A model generated the notes under the pieces. The model was given only the letters and a program-made list of their open reading frames with translations. It had not been told where the DNA came from and ran no database searches. Position numbers and translations under genes: made by a program. Positions 1 through 5,763 of a DNA stretch of 8,828 nucleotides are shown piece after piece. The stretch spans positions 1 through 8,828 of the forward strand of contig JAQSXQ010000042.1 of NCBI GenBank assembly GCA_029256565.1, read 5' to 3'. The DNA is from Mycobacterium sp. Its GTDB lineage: Bacteria > Actinomycetota > Actinomycetes > Mycobacteriales > Mycobacteriaceae. Positions within the stretch are counted from its first letter, which is position 1. Every line of letters starts with the position of its first letter.

Positions 1-399
1 CTGACCGAACCCGTGCACCGCGACCGCTGGATGGGCAAGTCGGCAGTCGACGGCCGCGCCGGCGGGACCATCGAAACGGTGGCATCCGGCCCGGCGCTGC
101 CGCCGGACGTGAAGCGGATGACGGGCCGAATCCTGGTCTGGGACCCGCCACACGTGTTCGAGCACGAGTGGAATCAGGCGATCGTCGAGCCAGGGGTCGT
201 GCGGTACGAGCTGACACCGGACGGCGACGGCACCCTGCTGACCTTCACGCACCGGGGGCTCGGCATCCCGAACGCCAACGGCTTCCGGCCCGGCACCCAG
301 GCCTTCCTCGACCGGCTAGAGGCGCACCTCGACGGCAGGCCACTACCCAACTGGGCCGACCGGTACCAGGACATCGCAGGCGTATCACCGCTTCCCTGA
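1..399 (+). CDS. SRPBCC/AHSA1-type ligand-binding protein, 5'-truncated by the window edge
   Basis: The frame is open from the first base, so the start codon lies outside the window; 132 residues and a TGA stop are visible. The first residues read LTEP, which in this family is the ALTEP-type motif about 20-35 residues after the start. Family features follow: a W at residue 10, a G-rich turn near 19-22, a GRILVWDPP strand (42-50), then an F-x-H-x-W strand, the LTPDGDGTLLTFTHRGL hairpin (71-87), and a C-terminal helix with a DRLEAHLDG core (104-112). These are typical of the AHSA1 / polyketide-cyclase-like SRPBCC fold, a helix-grip cavity for a hydrophobic ligand. Neither ligand nor reaction can be read from sequence. 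The stop codon lies inside the Shine-Dalgarno of the downstream FMN gene, so the two proteins are probably made together. Family assignment is fairly secure; function is unknown. Confidence 0.75.
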   Translation: MTEPVHRDRWMGKSAVDGRAGGTIETVASGPALPPDVKRMTGRILVWDPPHVFEHEWNQAIVEPGVVRYELTPDGDGTLLTFTHRGLGIPNANGFRPGTQAFLDRLEAHLDGRPLPNWADRYQDIAGVSPLP

Positions 400-404
400 G
401 GAGG
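398..404 (+). promoter_or_regulatory. Shine-Dalgarno overlapping the upstream stop codon
   Basis: GAGGAGG lies 4 bases before the ATG at 409. The TGA of the preceding SRPBCC gene (397-399) shares two bases with it. Ribosomes finishing the first gene would sit on this site, which implies translational coupling. It also fixes the start of the FMN gene at 409. Confidence 0.75.
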
Positions 405-408
405 ATTC

Positions 409-1023
409 ATGACCAACGACGTCGAGCTGCCGCGCGTCGCGGTATGCCACTACTCCGGTTACGGCCACACCGCCACGCTCGCCGCAGCGGTCGCAGCGGG
501 CGCGAGGTCGGGCGGCGCGGAGGTGACGTCGATCGCCGTCGCGGAGATCACCGACTCGGACTGGGAGCTGCTCGACGCCGCCGACGCCATCGTGTTCGGG
601 AGCGCCACCTACATGGGCAACGTGGCTGCGGGATTCCAGACGTTCGCGGAGCGGACCGGTCGCCGGTGCGCGCTCGGCACGTGGCGCGACAAGGTCGCCG
701 CGGGCTTCGTCAACTCCGGCGCCAAGAGCGGTGACAAGCTCACCGCGCTGGTGTCGCTGGCCGTCTTCGCCGCACAGCACCACATGCACTGGGTGAATCT
801 CGGGCTGGGACCCGGGTGGAACAGTGCGGCAGGCAGCGAGCACGACCTCAACCGGCTGGGATTCTGGCTCGGTGCGGGTTCGCAGACCGACGTGGACGCC
901 GACCCCGAGCAGGTGCACCCCGCCGACCTGCGCACGTGCGAGCACCTCGGCCACCGCGTCGCGGTCGTGACGCAGCAGCTGGTCGCCGGACGCGTTGCGG
1001 GACAGGCTACTTCAGCGGCTTGA
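409..1023 (+). CDS. Flavodoxin-like FMN-dependent NAD(P)H oxidoreductase (WrbA-type fold)
   Basis: The protein has 204 residues, a normal length for the WrbA/flavodoxin-like family. After a first beta strand (residues 9-14) comes a serine/glycine-rich FMN phosphate loop, YSGYGHT (15-21). A DAIVFGSATYMGNV segment (59-72) follows, at the place where this family has its second flavin-contacting loop (GTPTRFGNM in WrbA). The third flavin region is GFVNSGAKSGDK (99-110), followed by a histidine-rich HHMHW (124-128). A DLNRLGFWLG segment (147-155) resembles the C-terminal helix region of close actinobacterial homologues. Members are cytosolic FMN proteins that reduce quinones or similar acceptors two electrons at a time; the substrate here is unknown. 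ATG 409 is supported by a strong Shine-Dalgarno. The 3' end overlaps the convergent FAD oxidoreductase gene by 17 nt. An IsiB-type electron carrier or an FMN-binding protein without reductase activity are alternatives. Confidence 0.8.
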   Translation: MTNDVELPRVAVCHYSGYGHTATLAAAVAAGARSGGAEVTSIAVAEITDSDWELLDAADAIVFGSATYMGNVAAGFQTFAERTGRRCALGTWRDKVAAGFVNSGAKSGDKLTALVSLAVFAAQHHMHWVNLGLGPGWNSAAGSEHDLNRLGFWLGAGSQTDVDADPEQVHPADLRTCEHLGHRVAVVTQQLVAGRVAGQATSAA

Positions 1024-2395
1024 GGTCCTGCAGCATCGTCGGCACCAGCTCGCCCACCGTCGGGTGGATGTGCATGGTGCGGGAGATCGCGGTGTAGGGC
1101 AGTTTGGCGGTCATCACGTCGAGGATGTCCTGGATCACCTCGTCGCCACCCACTCCCAGGATCGCGGCGCCGAGGATCTGCTCGGTCTCCGCGTCCACGA
1201 CCACCTTCATGAAGCCCTGGGTCTCGCCCTTCTCCACGGCACGACCGACGCGTGTCATCGGGCGCTTGCCCACCAATGCCTTTCGCCCCGTCTTGCGTAC
1301 CTCGTCGACGGACATGCCCGCGCGGCCGAGTGGCGGATCGGTGTAGAGCGCGTAGGTGGTGATCCGGTCGCTCACCCGCCGCGAGTCGTCGTCGAACAGG
1401 TTGGCGGCGACGATCTCGTAATCGTTGTAGGACGTGTGGGTGAAGGCGCCCTTGCCGTTGCAGTCCCCCATCGCCCAGATGCCGTCGACGTTCGTGCGCA
1501 ACTGGTCGTCGGTCTCGACGTAGCCGTGTGCGTCGGTGGTCACGCCGGCGACGTCCAGGCCGAGGTCGTCGGTGTTGGGCTTGCGGCCGGTCGCGACCAG
1601 CAGGTGCGTTCCCGACACCGGGTCGGCCCCGTCGCGGGTGTAGAGATCGAAGCCGCCGGTTCCGTTGTCGTGCTTCTCGATTCGCATCGCGGTCGCGTCG
1701 AGGTGGACGTCGATGCCCTCGGCTTCGAGGATGTCCTTGATCGCGGCCGACACGTCTTCGTCCTCGCGGGCCGTCAGCCGTGATCCGCGCTCCACGACGG
1801 TGACCCGGGCGCCGAAGCGCCGGTACATCTGGGCGAACTCGAGCGCGATGTAGCTTCCGCCGATGACCACCAGGTGCTCTGGCAGCTCGTCGAGGTCGAG
1901 GATGCCGACGTTGGTGAGGTAGTCGACGTCGTCGAGCCCGGGGATCGGTGGCACGGTGGCGCGCCCGCCGACGTTGAGGAAGATCTTCGGAGCGGTGAGC
2001 ACCTCGTCGCCGACGCGGATGGTGTGCGGCCCCTCGAAGCGGGCGTGGCCGCGGATCAGGGTGCACCCGTCCATCCCGTCGAGCCAGGACTCCAGGCCGG
2101 AGCGGTCGTCGAGCATGATCCGGTCCTTGCGTGCCTTCACCTTGGCCATGTCGACCGTGACGTCGCCGGTGTTGATGCCGAATTCCGAGCCGCGCCTGGC
2201 GATGTGGGCGGCGTGGGCGCTCGCCACCAGCGTCTTGGTGGGTATGCAGCCGTAGTTGACGCAGGTTCCGCCGACGAGCTTGCGCTCGATGACCGCCACC
2301 GTCTGCCCGGCGTCGGTGAATCGGCCTGCCAGCGGCGGGCCCGCCTGCCCGGCGCCGATGACGATTGCGTCGAATTCGCGTGGCATGTCGGCCAT
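1007..2395 (-). CDS. FAD-dependent pyridine nucleotide-disulfide oxidoreductase, MerA/RclA-like
   Basis: The protein has 462 residues, the usual size of class I flavin disulfide reductases. Visible elements in order: FAD-binding GAGQAG (14-19); redox-active GGTCVNYGCIPTK with Cys45 and Cys50 (CX4C); NAD(P)-binding VVIGGSYIALEF (176-187); an ATGRKPNT stretch (268-275); the second FAD motif MGDCNG (309-314); a dimerisation domain from about 340; and the catalytic HPTVGE with His444 and Glu449. There is no N-terminal heavy-metal-associated domain and no C-terminal vicinal cysteine pair (the last residues are TMLQDLKPLK), so Hg(II) reduction of the classical MerA type is unlikely. A RclA-like metal or oxidant-response enzyme, or an unassigned low-molecular-weight disulfide reductase, fits better; mycothione reductase is an alternative. 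I chose ATG 2395 because FAD domains start a few residues before the first strand and because it makes TGATG with the DUF4126 stop. GTG 2398 would instead give a 4-nt overlap. No Shine-Dalgarno is visible, so translation probably depends on the upstream gene. Confidence 0.8.
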   Translation of the reverse strand: MADMPREFDAIVIGAGQAGPPLAGRFTDAGQTVAVIERKLVGGTCVNYGCIPTKTLVASAHAAHIARRGSEFGINTGDVTVDMAKVKARKDRIMLDDRSGLESWLDGMDGCTLIRGHARFEGPHTIRVGDEVLTAPKIFLNVGGRATVPPIPGLDDVDYLTNVGILDLDELPEHLVVIGGSYIALEFAQMYRRFGARVTVVERGSRLTAREDEDVSAAIKDILEAEGIDVHLDATAMRIEKHDNGTGGFDLYTRDGADPVSGTHLLVATGRKPNTDDLGLDVAGVTTDAHGYVETDDQLRTNVDGIWAMGDCNGKGAFTHTSYNDYEIVAANLFDDDSRRVSDRITTYALYTDPPLGRAGMSVDEVRKTGRKALVGKRPMTRVGRAVEKGETQGFMKVVVDAETEQILGAAILGVGGDEVIQDILDVMTAKLPYTAISRTMHIHPTVGELVPTMLQDLKPLK

Positions 2396-2877
2396 CACAG
2401 CGTCGCGACGAGAGCGGCCACGGCGAAGCCACCGATCACGGCGATGACGTCCTCGGTCGCCGCGATGGGCAGGTCGCGTCCGCCGTTCTTGGCGACCAGC
2501 GCACGGCGGGCGTGGAATCCGCCCAGCGTGCCCAGCACCGCACCGATCATGCCTGCGCCCAGTGCACTGAACGTGTGGTGGAACCCTGCGCCGATGACGG
2601 CGCCCGCGAAGGCACCGGTGAGCAGACGCGCGATGAACTGCGGCGGAACCGTTCGAGGCGGAGTCTTCGGCAGTTGGTCGGTGATCAGCTCGACGACGAG
2701 CAGGATGGTGAGCACCGTGACCGTGATGGGGTGAGCCATCCATTCGGCCCACGTGCCCTCGACGGGGAGCCAGCCCAGCGCGGCCCCCCACGCGACCGCG
2801 GCGGGAGGCGTCAGCGCCCGAAGCCCCGCGACGACACCAATCAGAACAGCGAGAAGCAGGACGAGCGCATGCGTCAT
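2395..2877 (-). CDS. DUF4126 integral membrane protein (Rv2120c-like)
   Basis: The protein has 160 residues and is largely hydrophobic. Probable membrane segments lie at about 4-20, 50-66, 86-101, 105-120 and 140-159. Family hallmarks I recognise are GLRALTPPAAVAWGA (18-32), ELITDQLPKTPPRT (63-76) directly after the second helix, an Arg/Gly-rich third helix, and a late TED motif (141-143) entering the last helix. This matches DUF4126, and in position and length the M. tuberculosis protein Rv2120c that also follows hisG. No biochemical function is established for the family as far as I know. The ATG at 2877 is 18 nt after the hisG stop with only a poor Shine-Dalgarno. Its TGA (2397-2395) shares its last base with the ATG of the next gene. 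The polar PKTPPRT loop is a plausible binding or interaction surface, but that is inference. Confidence 0.85.
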   Translation of the reverse strand: MTHALVLLLAVLIGVVAGLRALTPPAAVAWGAALGWLPVEGTWAEWMAHPITVTVLTILLVVELITDQLPKTPPRTVPPQFIARLLTGAFAGAVIGAGFHHTFSALGAGMIGAVLGTLGGFHARRALVAKNGGRDLPIAATEDVIAVIGGFAVAALVATL

Positions 2878-2895
2878 GAGCAGGACGCTAACACG

Positions 2896-3768
2896 TCAAA
2901 AGCGACAGAACCGGATGTCGGAAGCGAGGATGGCCTTGGCGCCGATGGCCGCGAGTTCATCCATGATCGCGTTGACGTCGCGGCGCGGCACCAGCGCCCG
3001 GACCGCAGCCCAGTCGGGATCGGCCAGCGGTGCGATCGTGGGCGATTCGAGACCGGGCGTCACCGCGGTGGCGCGCTCCAGAACGGTACGGGGGCAGTCG
3101 TAGTCGAGCATCAGGTACTGCTGACCGAACACCACGCCCTGCACGCGTGCGGTGAGTTGCGCGCGCGCTGACGCGGTGGCCGGATCGGGATCGGAACTCT
3201 CGATGAGCACGGCCTCCGAATCGCACAGCGAGTCGCCGAACGCGACCAGGTCGTGCAGGCCGAGCGTGCGGCCGGAGCCGACGACGTCGGCGATCACGTC
3301 GGCCACGCCGAGCTGAACCGAGATCTCCACCGCTCCGTCGAGACGGATGACCGTGGCGTCGATCCCCCTGTCCGACAAATCCTTCTGCACGAGGTTCGGG
3401 AACGACGTCGCGATGCGCATGCCCGCCAGGTCGTCGACGGCCCAGTCGCGGCCGATCGGACCTGCGTAGCGGAAGGTGGAGTTGCCGAAGCCCAGCGCGA
3501 GCCGCTCGGCGACGGCCGCACCGGAGTCGGCGGCCAGATCGCGGCCGGTGATGCCGAGGTCCAGCTGGCCCGACCCGACGTAGATCGCGATGTCCTTGGG
3601 ACGCAGGAAGAAGAACTCGACGTTGTTGACGCGATCGATGACCGTCAAGTCCTTGGCGTCCCGGCGGCGGCGGTAGCCGGCCTCGGACAGGATCTCGGCG
3701 GCTGACTCGCTCAGCGCGCCCTTGTTGGGGACGGCGACGCGCAACAGGCTCGCCGGTGAGCCCGTCAC
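2896..3768 (-). CDS. hisG: ATP phosphoribosyltransferase, long form
   Basis: HisG catalyses the first, committed step of histidine synthesis: ATP plus PRPP gives N1-(5-phosphoribosyl)-ATP and pyrophosphate, in the cytosol. The 290-residue length is that of the long (HisG-L) form, a two-lobed catalytic domain (about 8-210) plus a C-terminal ACT-like domain (about 211-290) that binds histidine for feedback inhibition. Visible features are RVAVPNKGALS (10-20), GITGRDL (72-78), and the HisG signature/PRPP loop from Glu148 to Leu169 (GVADVIADVVGSGRTL). The C-terminus SDIRFCRF (283-290) matches M. tuberculosis HisG as I remember it. As a long form it should need no HisZ partner. The start is GTG at 3768, giving a GTGA 4-nt overlap with the hisE stop. 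The M. tuberculosis start Met-Leu-Arg-Val aligns with Leu-Leu-Arg-Val (residues 8-11) here, with no ATG there, which supports the longer N-terminus. Confidence 0.97.
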   Translation of the reverse strand: MTGSPASLLRVAVPNKGALSESAAEILSEAGYRRRRDAKDLTVIDRVNNVEFFFLRPKDIAIYVGSGQLDLGITGRDLAADSGAAVAERLALGFGNSTFRYAGPIGRDWAVDDLAGMRIATSFPNLVQKDLSDRGIDATVIRLDGAVEISVQLGVADVIADVVGSGRTLGLHDLVAFGDSLCDSEAVLIESSDPDPATASARAQLTARVQGVVFGQQYLMLDYDCPRTVLERATAVTPGLESPTIAPLADPDWAAVRALVPRRDVNAIMDELAAIGAKAILASDIRFCRF

Positions 3769-4046
3769 AGCTTCGCGTACACGTCGTCGAGGGTCAGGCC
3801 CCGCTTGATCATCAACACCTGCGTCCAGTACAGGAGCTGGCTGATCTCCTCGGCGAGCGCCTCGTCACCCTCGTGTTCGGCGGCCAGCCATACCTCGCCG
3901 GCCTCCTCGAGGATCTTCTTCCCGAGCCCGTGCACGCCGTCGTCGAGCGCGGCGACGGTCCCACTGCCCTCGGGGCGGGTGCGCGCACGCTCGCTCAGTT
4001 CGGCGAACAGGGCATCGAAGGTCTTCACGGCAGGCGATTGTTCCAC
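3765..4046 (-). CDS. hisE: Phosphoribosyl-ATP pyrophosphohydrolase (stand-alone HisE)
   Basis: HisE catalyses the second step of histidine synthesis, hydrolysing phosphoribosyl-ATP to phosphoribosyl-AMP and pyrophosphate. The 93-residue length equals that of M. tuberculosis HisE, and the sequence is very close to it from memory (AVKTF near the start, then ARTRP, TVAALD, GVH, LGKK). It is an all-alpha MazG-like NTP pyrophosphohydrolase. The metal-binding helix carries Glu47, Glu48 and Glu51 (EEAGE); the second helix carries Glu66 and Glu67 (EEISQLLYW). The start is GTG at 4046 with at best a weak GGTCGG-type ribosome site; homology decides it. The stop overlaps the hisG start by 4 nt. In this lineage HisE is separate from HisI, unlike the fused HisIE of enterobacteria. 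The second helix has Gln70 where HisIE proteins usually have the metal-binding Asp (see findings). Confidence 0.96.
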   Translation of the reverse strand: MEQSPAVKTFDALFAELSERARTRPEGSGTVAALDDGVHGLGKKILEEAGEVWLAAEHEGDEALAEEISQLLYWTQVLMIKRGLTLDDVYAKL

Positions 4047-4059
4047 GCCACCGACCGCG

Positions 4060-4094
4060 CCGTCACGGCGGTTTCCCCTTCACCGCCGCGACGG
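4060..4094 (-). terminator. Strong 13-pair hairpin between the sugar-porter gene and hisE
   Basis: Bases 4060-4072 and 4082-4094 are inverted repeats: 13 pairs with a 9-base loop. All are Watson-Crick except 4065/4089, which is a G-U wobble in minus-strand RNA and an A-C mismatch in plus-strand RNA, so the structure favours the minus transcript. It begins 11 nt after the transporter stop and ends 13 nt before the hisE GTG. No U-run follows, which is common for proposed mycobacterial terminators. It could end the transporter message, or act as a leader hairpin or RNA-processing site upstream of hisE. Confidence 0.55.
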
Positions 4095-4105
4095 GTGCAT
4101 CCGGA

Positions 4106-5578
4106 TCAGGGGTTGGTGGCGGTCTTCGGGCTCGCGATGATCTGCCCGTGCATGTCCTCGAGGTCCATTCCCTTGGTCTCCATGACCCAGCGCCACACGA
4201 ACAGACCCGACAGCACCGCGCACAGCCCGTAGAAGCCGTAGGCGAGGCCGAGGTGCTCGCGCAGACCCGGGAAGGTGACGGTGATCAGCCAGTTGGCTGC
4301 CCACTGACCAGCGGCGGCGAGGCCCAGCGCCGCGGCGCGGATGCGGTTGGGGAACATCTCGCCCAGCAGCACCCAGACCACCGGCCCCCACGACATGCCG
4401 AACGAGACGACGAAGAGGTTCGCCGCGATCAGCGCGATCACGCCCGACGCTCCCGGCAGGCTCGGGTTGCCGTCGGCGCCGACGGTGGCGTTGGCGAAGA
4501 TCACCGACATCGTGATCAACGTGATGGCCATGCCGGTCGAGCCGACCAGCAGCAGCGGCTTGCGGCCCACCTTGTCGATCAGTGCGATCGCGATGAGGGT
4601 GGTGAGCACGTTGATCACCGAGGTGATCACGGTGTAGATCGCCGACTCGTCGGCGCTGAATCCCACGGCCTGCCACAGCACGTTCGAGTAGTAGAAGATC
4701 ACGTTGATGCCGACGAACTGCTGGAAGATCGACAGCCCGAGGCCCACCCACACGATGCCGTAGATGCCGCCCGTCGGCTTGCGCATGTCCCGCCACGACG
4801 GCTTGTCCTCGCGCTCCAGGGTGTCCCGGATGCGGGTGATGGTGATCTCGAGGTTCTTCTTGCCGAGCAGCGTGCTGAGCACCCTGCGGGCCTCGGGGAT
4901 CTGGTGGCTCGCAACGAGATAGCGCGGCGACTCGGGGATGGTGAAGGCCAGTGCGCCGTACAGCACCGCGGGCACCGCCATCACCAGGAACATCCACCGC
5001 CAGGCGTCGAGCCCGAACCACAGCGGTTCGTTCGGGCCGCCGGCAAGCCACTGCAGCAGGTAGTTGACGGCGAACGACAGGAAGATGCCGGAGACGATCG
5101 CGAGCTGCTGCAGCGATCCGAGTCGGCCGCGGATGCCGGGCGGGGAGGTCTCGGCGATGTAGGCGGGAGCGATGACCGACGCCACGCCGACCCCGATGCC
5201 GCCGACGATGCGGAAGAGCACCACCGTCCACACCTCGTGGGCGAATCCGGTTCCGAACGCGCTGATGAGGAACAGCACCGCGGCGATCTTCATCACCGCG
5301 ATGCGGCCGATCTTGTCGGCGATGCGGCCGGCCGTCATTGCGCCGGCGGCGGCGCCGAGGAGTGCGGATGCGACCGCGAAGCCGAGTTCGGCGTTGCCGA
5401 TCCCGAAGTCCTCCTGGATCGAGTCGACCGCGCCGTTGATGACGGCGCTGTCGTAGCCGAAGAGCAGGCCACCGAGCGCAGCGACCGAGGCGATCCGGAC
5501 TGCGGTGCGGCCGGAGGAGAAGTCCTCGTCGGTGATCGCCGACGCCGAATCGTCGACGGGCGGACCTTGACCAGCCAT
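4106..5578 (-). CDS. MFS sugar porter, probable sugar:H+ symporter
   Basis: The 490-residue protein has the 12-helix layout of the sugar porter family (TC 2.A.1.1). Motifs in order: LFGYD with Asp43; GRIADKIGR between helices 2 and 3 (84-92); Arg123 opening RIVGGIGVGV in helix 4; PESPR after helix 6 (215-219); QQFVGIN in helix 7 (286-292); DKVGRK between helices 8 and 9 (335-340); WGPVVW and GEMFP around helix 10 (397-410); METKG at the end (466-470). Aligned by eye to E. coli XylE, the sugar contacts I remember are all kept: Gln158, Gln286, Gln287, Asn292, Tyr296, Trp397, Gln425 and Trp426. Asp43 and Arg123 match the XylE proton-coupling pair. A monosaccharide is therefore the likely substrate; M. 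smegmatis glucose permease GlcP belongs to this family, but glucose, galactose and xylose cannot be separated here. The ATG at 5578 is preceded by a good ribosome site. The upstream extension of the frame is not coding. Confidence 0.92.
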   Translation of the reverse strand: MAGQGPPVDDSASAITDEDFSSGRTAVRIASVAALGGLLFGYDSAVINGAVDSIQEDFGIGNAELGFAVASALLGAAAGAMTAGRIADKIGRIAVMKIAAVLFLISAFGTGFAHEVWTVVLFRIVGGIGVGVASVIAPAYIAETSPPGIRGRLGSLQQLAIVSGIFLSFAVNYLLQWLAGGPNEPLWFGLDAWRWMFLVMAVPAVLYGALAFTIPESPRYLVASHQIPEARRVLSTLLGKKNLEITITRIRDTLEREDKPSWRDMRKPTGGIYGIVWVGLGLSIFQQFVGINVIFYYSNVLWQAVGFSADESAIYTVITSVINVLTTLIAIALIDKVGRKPLLLVGSTGMAITLITMSVIFANATVGADGNPSLPGASGVIALIAANLFVVSFGMSWGPVVWVLLGEMFPNRIRAAALGLAAAGQWAANWLITVTFPGLREHLGLAYGFYGLCAVLSGLFVWRWVMETKGMDLEDMHGQIIASPKTATNP

Positions 5579-5584
5579 GAGGAG

Positions 5585-5590
5585 TCCTTT
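5585..5590 (-). promoter_or_regulatory. Ribosome binding site of the sugar-porter gene
   Basis: Read on the minus strand, AAAGGA lies 6 bases before the ATG at 5578. This supports that start over the much longer open frame running upstream, whose extra residues are low-complexity Arg/Gly-rich sequence. Confidence 0.6.
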
Positions 5591-5699
5591 CGCTGCCTTG
5601 CGGAGACGTGGAACCCATTCAAGCACTCGCGCGCCGTCGTATTGGGTGTTCCGGGAATCGTCCGCGCGCCCGGCAGGATGATCAGATACTCCACGCCTC

Positions 5700-5729
5700 A
5701 AGGGCTTTGCCCCTCGGCACGGGATGCCG
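5700..5729 (-). terminator. Two abutting small hairpins downstream of the HAD gene
   Basis: Within the 185-bp gap 5579-5763, bases 5715-5719 pair with 5725-5729 (5 pairs, 5-base loop). The adjoining bases 5700-5705 pair with 5709-5714 (6 pairs with one G-U on minus RNA, 3-base loop). They lie about 35 nt after the HAD stop on the minus strand. No U-run follows. A terminator for the metH-HAD transcript is the simplest reading; the rest of the gap must hold the transporter's promoter, but I see no convincing -10/-35 pair. Confidence 0.35.
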
Positions 5730-5763
5730 GGTGAGACCGCAGGAAGGACGTAGCCGGAAGACC

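Noticed and set aside
1007..2395. Mercury-resistance locus
   Set aside because: No merR, merT, merP or merB-like gene nearby, and the reductase lacks the C-terminal cysteine pair.
609..2432. Long minus-strand open frame (607 codons) across the FMN gene and oxidoreductase gene
   Set aside because: Arg-rich shadow of the true minus-strand oxidoreductase reading frame, with no recognisable motif; it crosses two supported genes.
2396..2791. N-terminal extension of the oxidoreductase frame up to position 2791
   Set aside because: The extension is Arg/His-rich, overlaps the supported DUF4126 gene, and would put about 130 extra residues before the FAD motif. ATG 2395 gives the normal family length.
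4148..5734. Long plus-strand open frame (528 codons) opposite the sugar porter
   Set aside because: Its translation is Arg/Asp/Gly/His-rich low-complexity sequence with no domain, while the opposite strand encodes a complete MFS protein. Such antisense frames are common in high-GC genomes.
5579..5763. Riboswitch (cobalamin, SAM-IV, glycine or ydaO type) in the longest gap
   Set aside because: I looked for the conserved core sequences as I remember them on both strands and found none; only small simple hairpins are visible.
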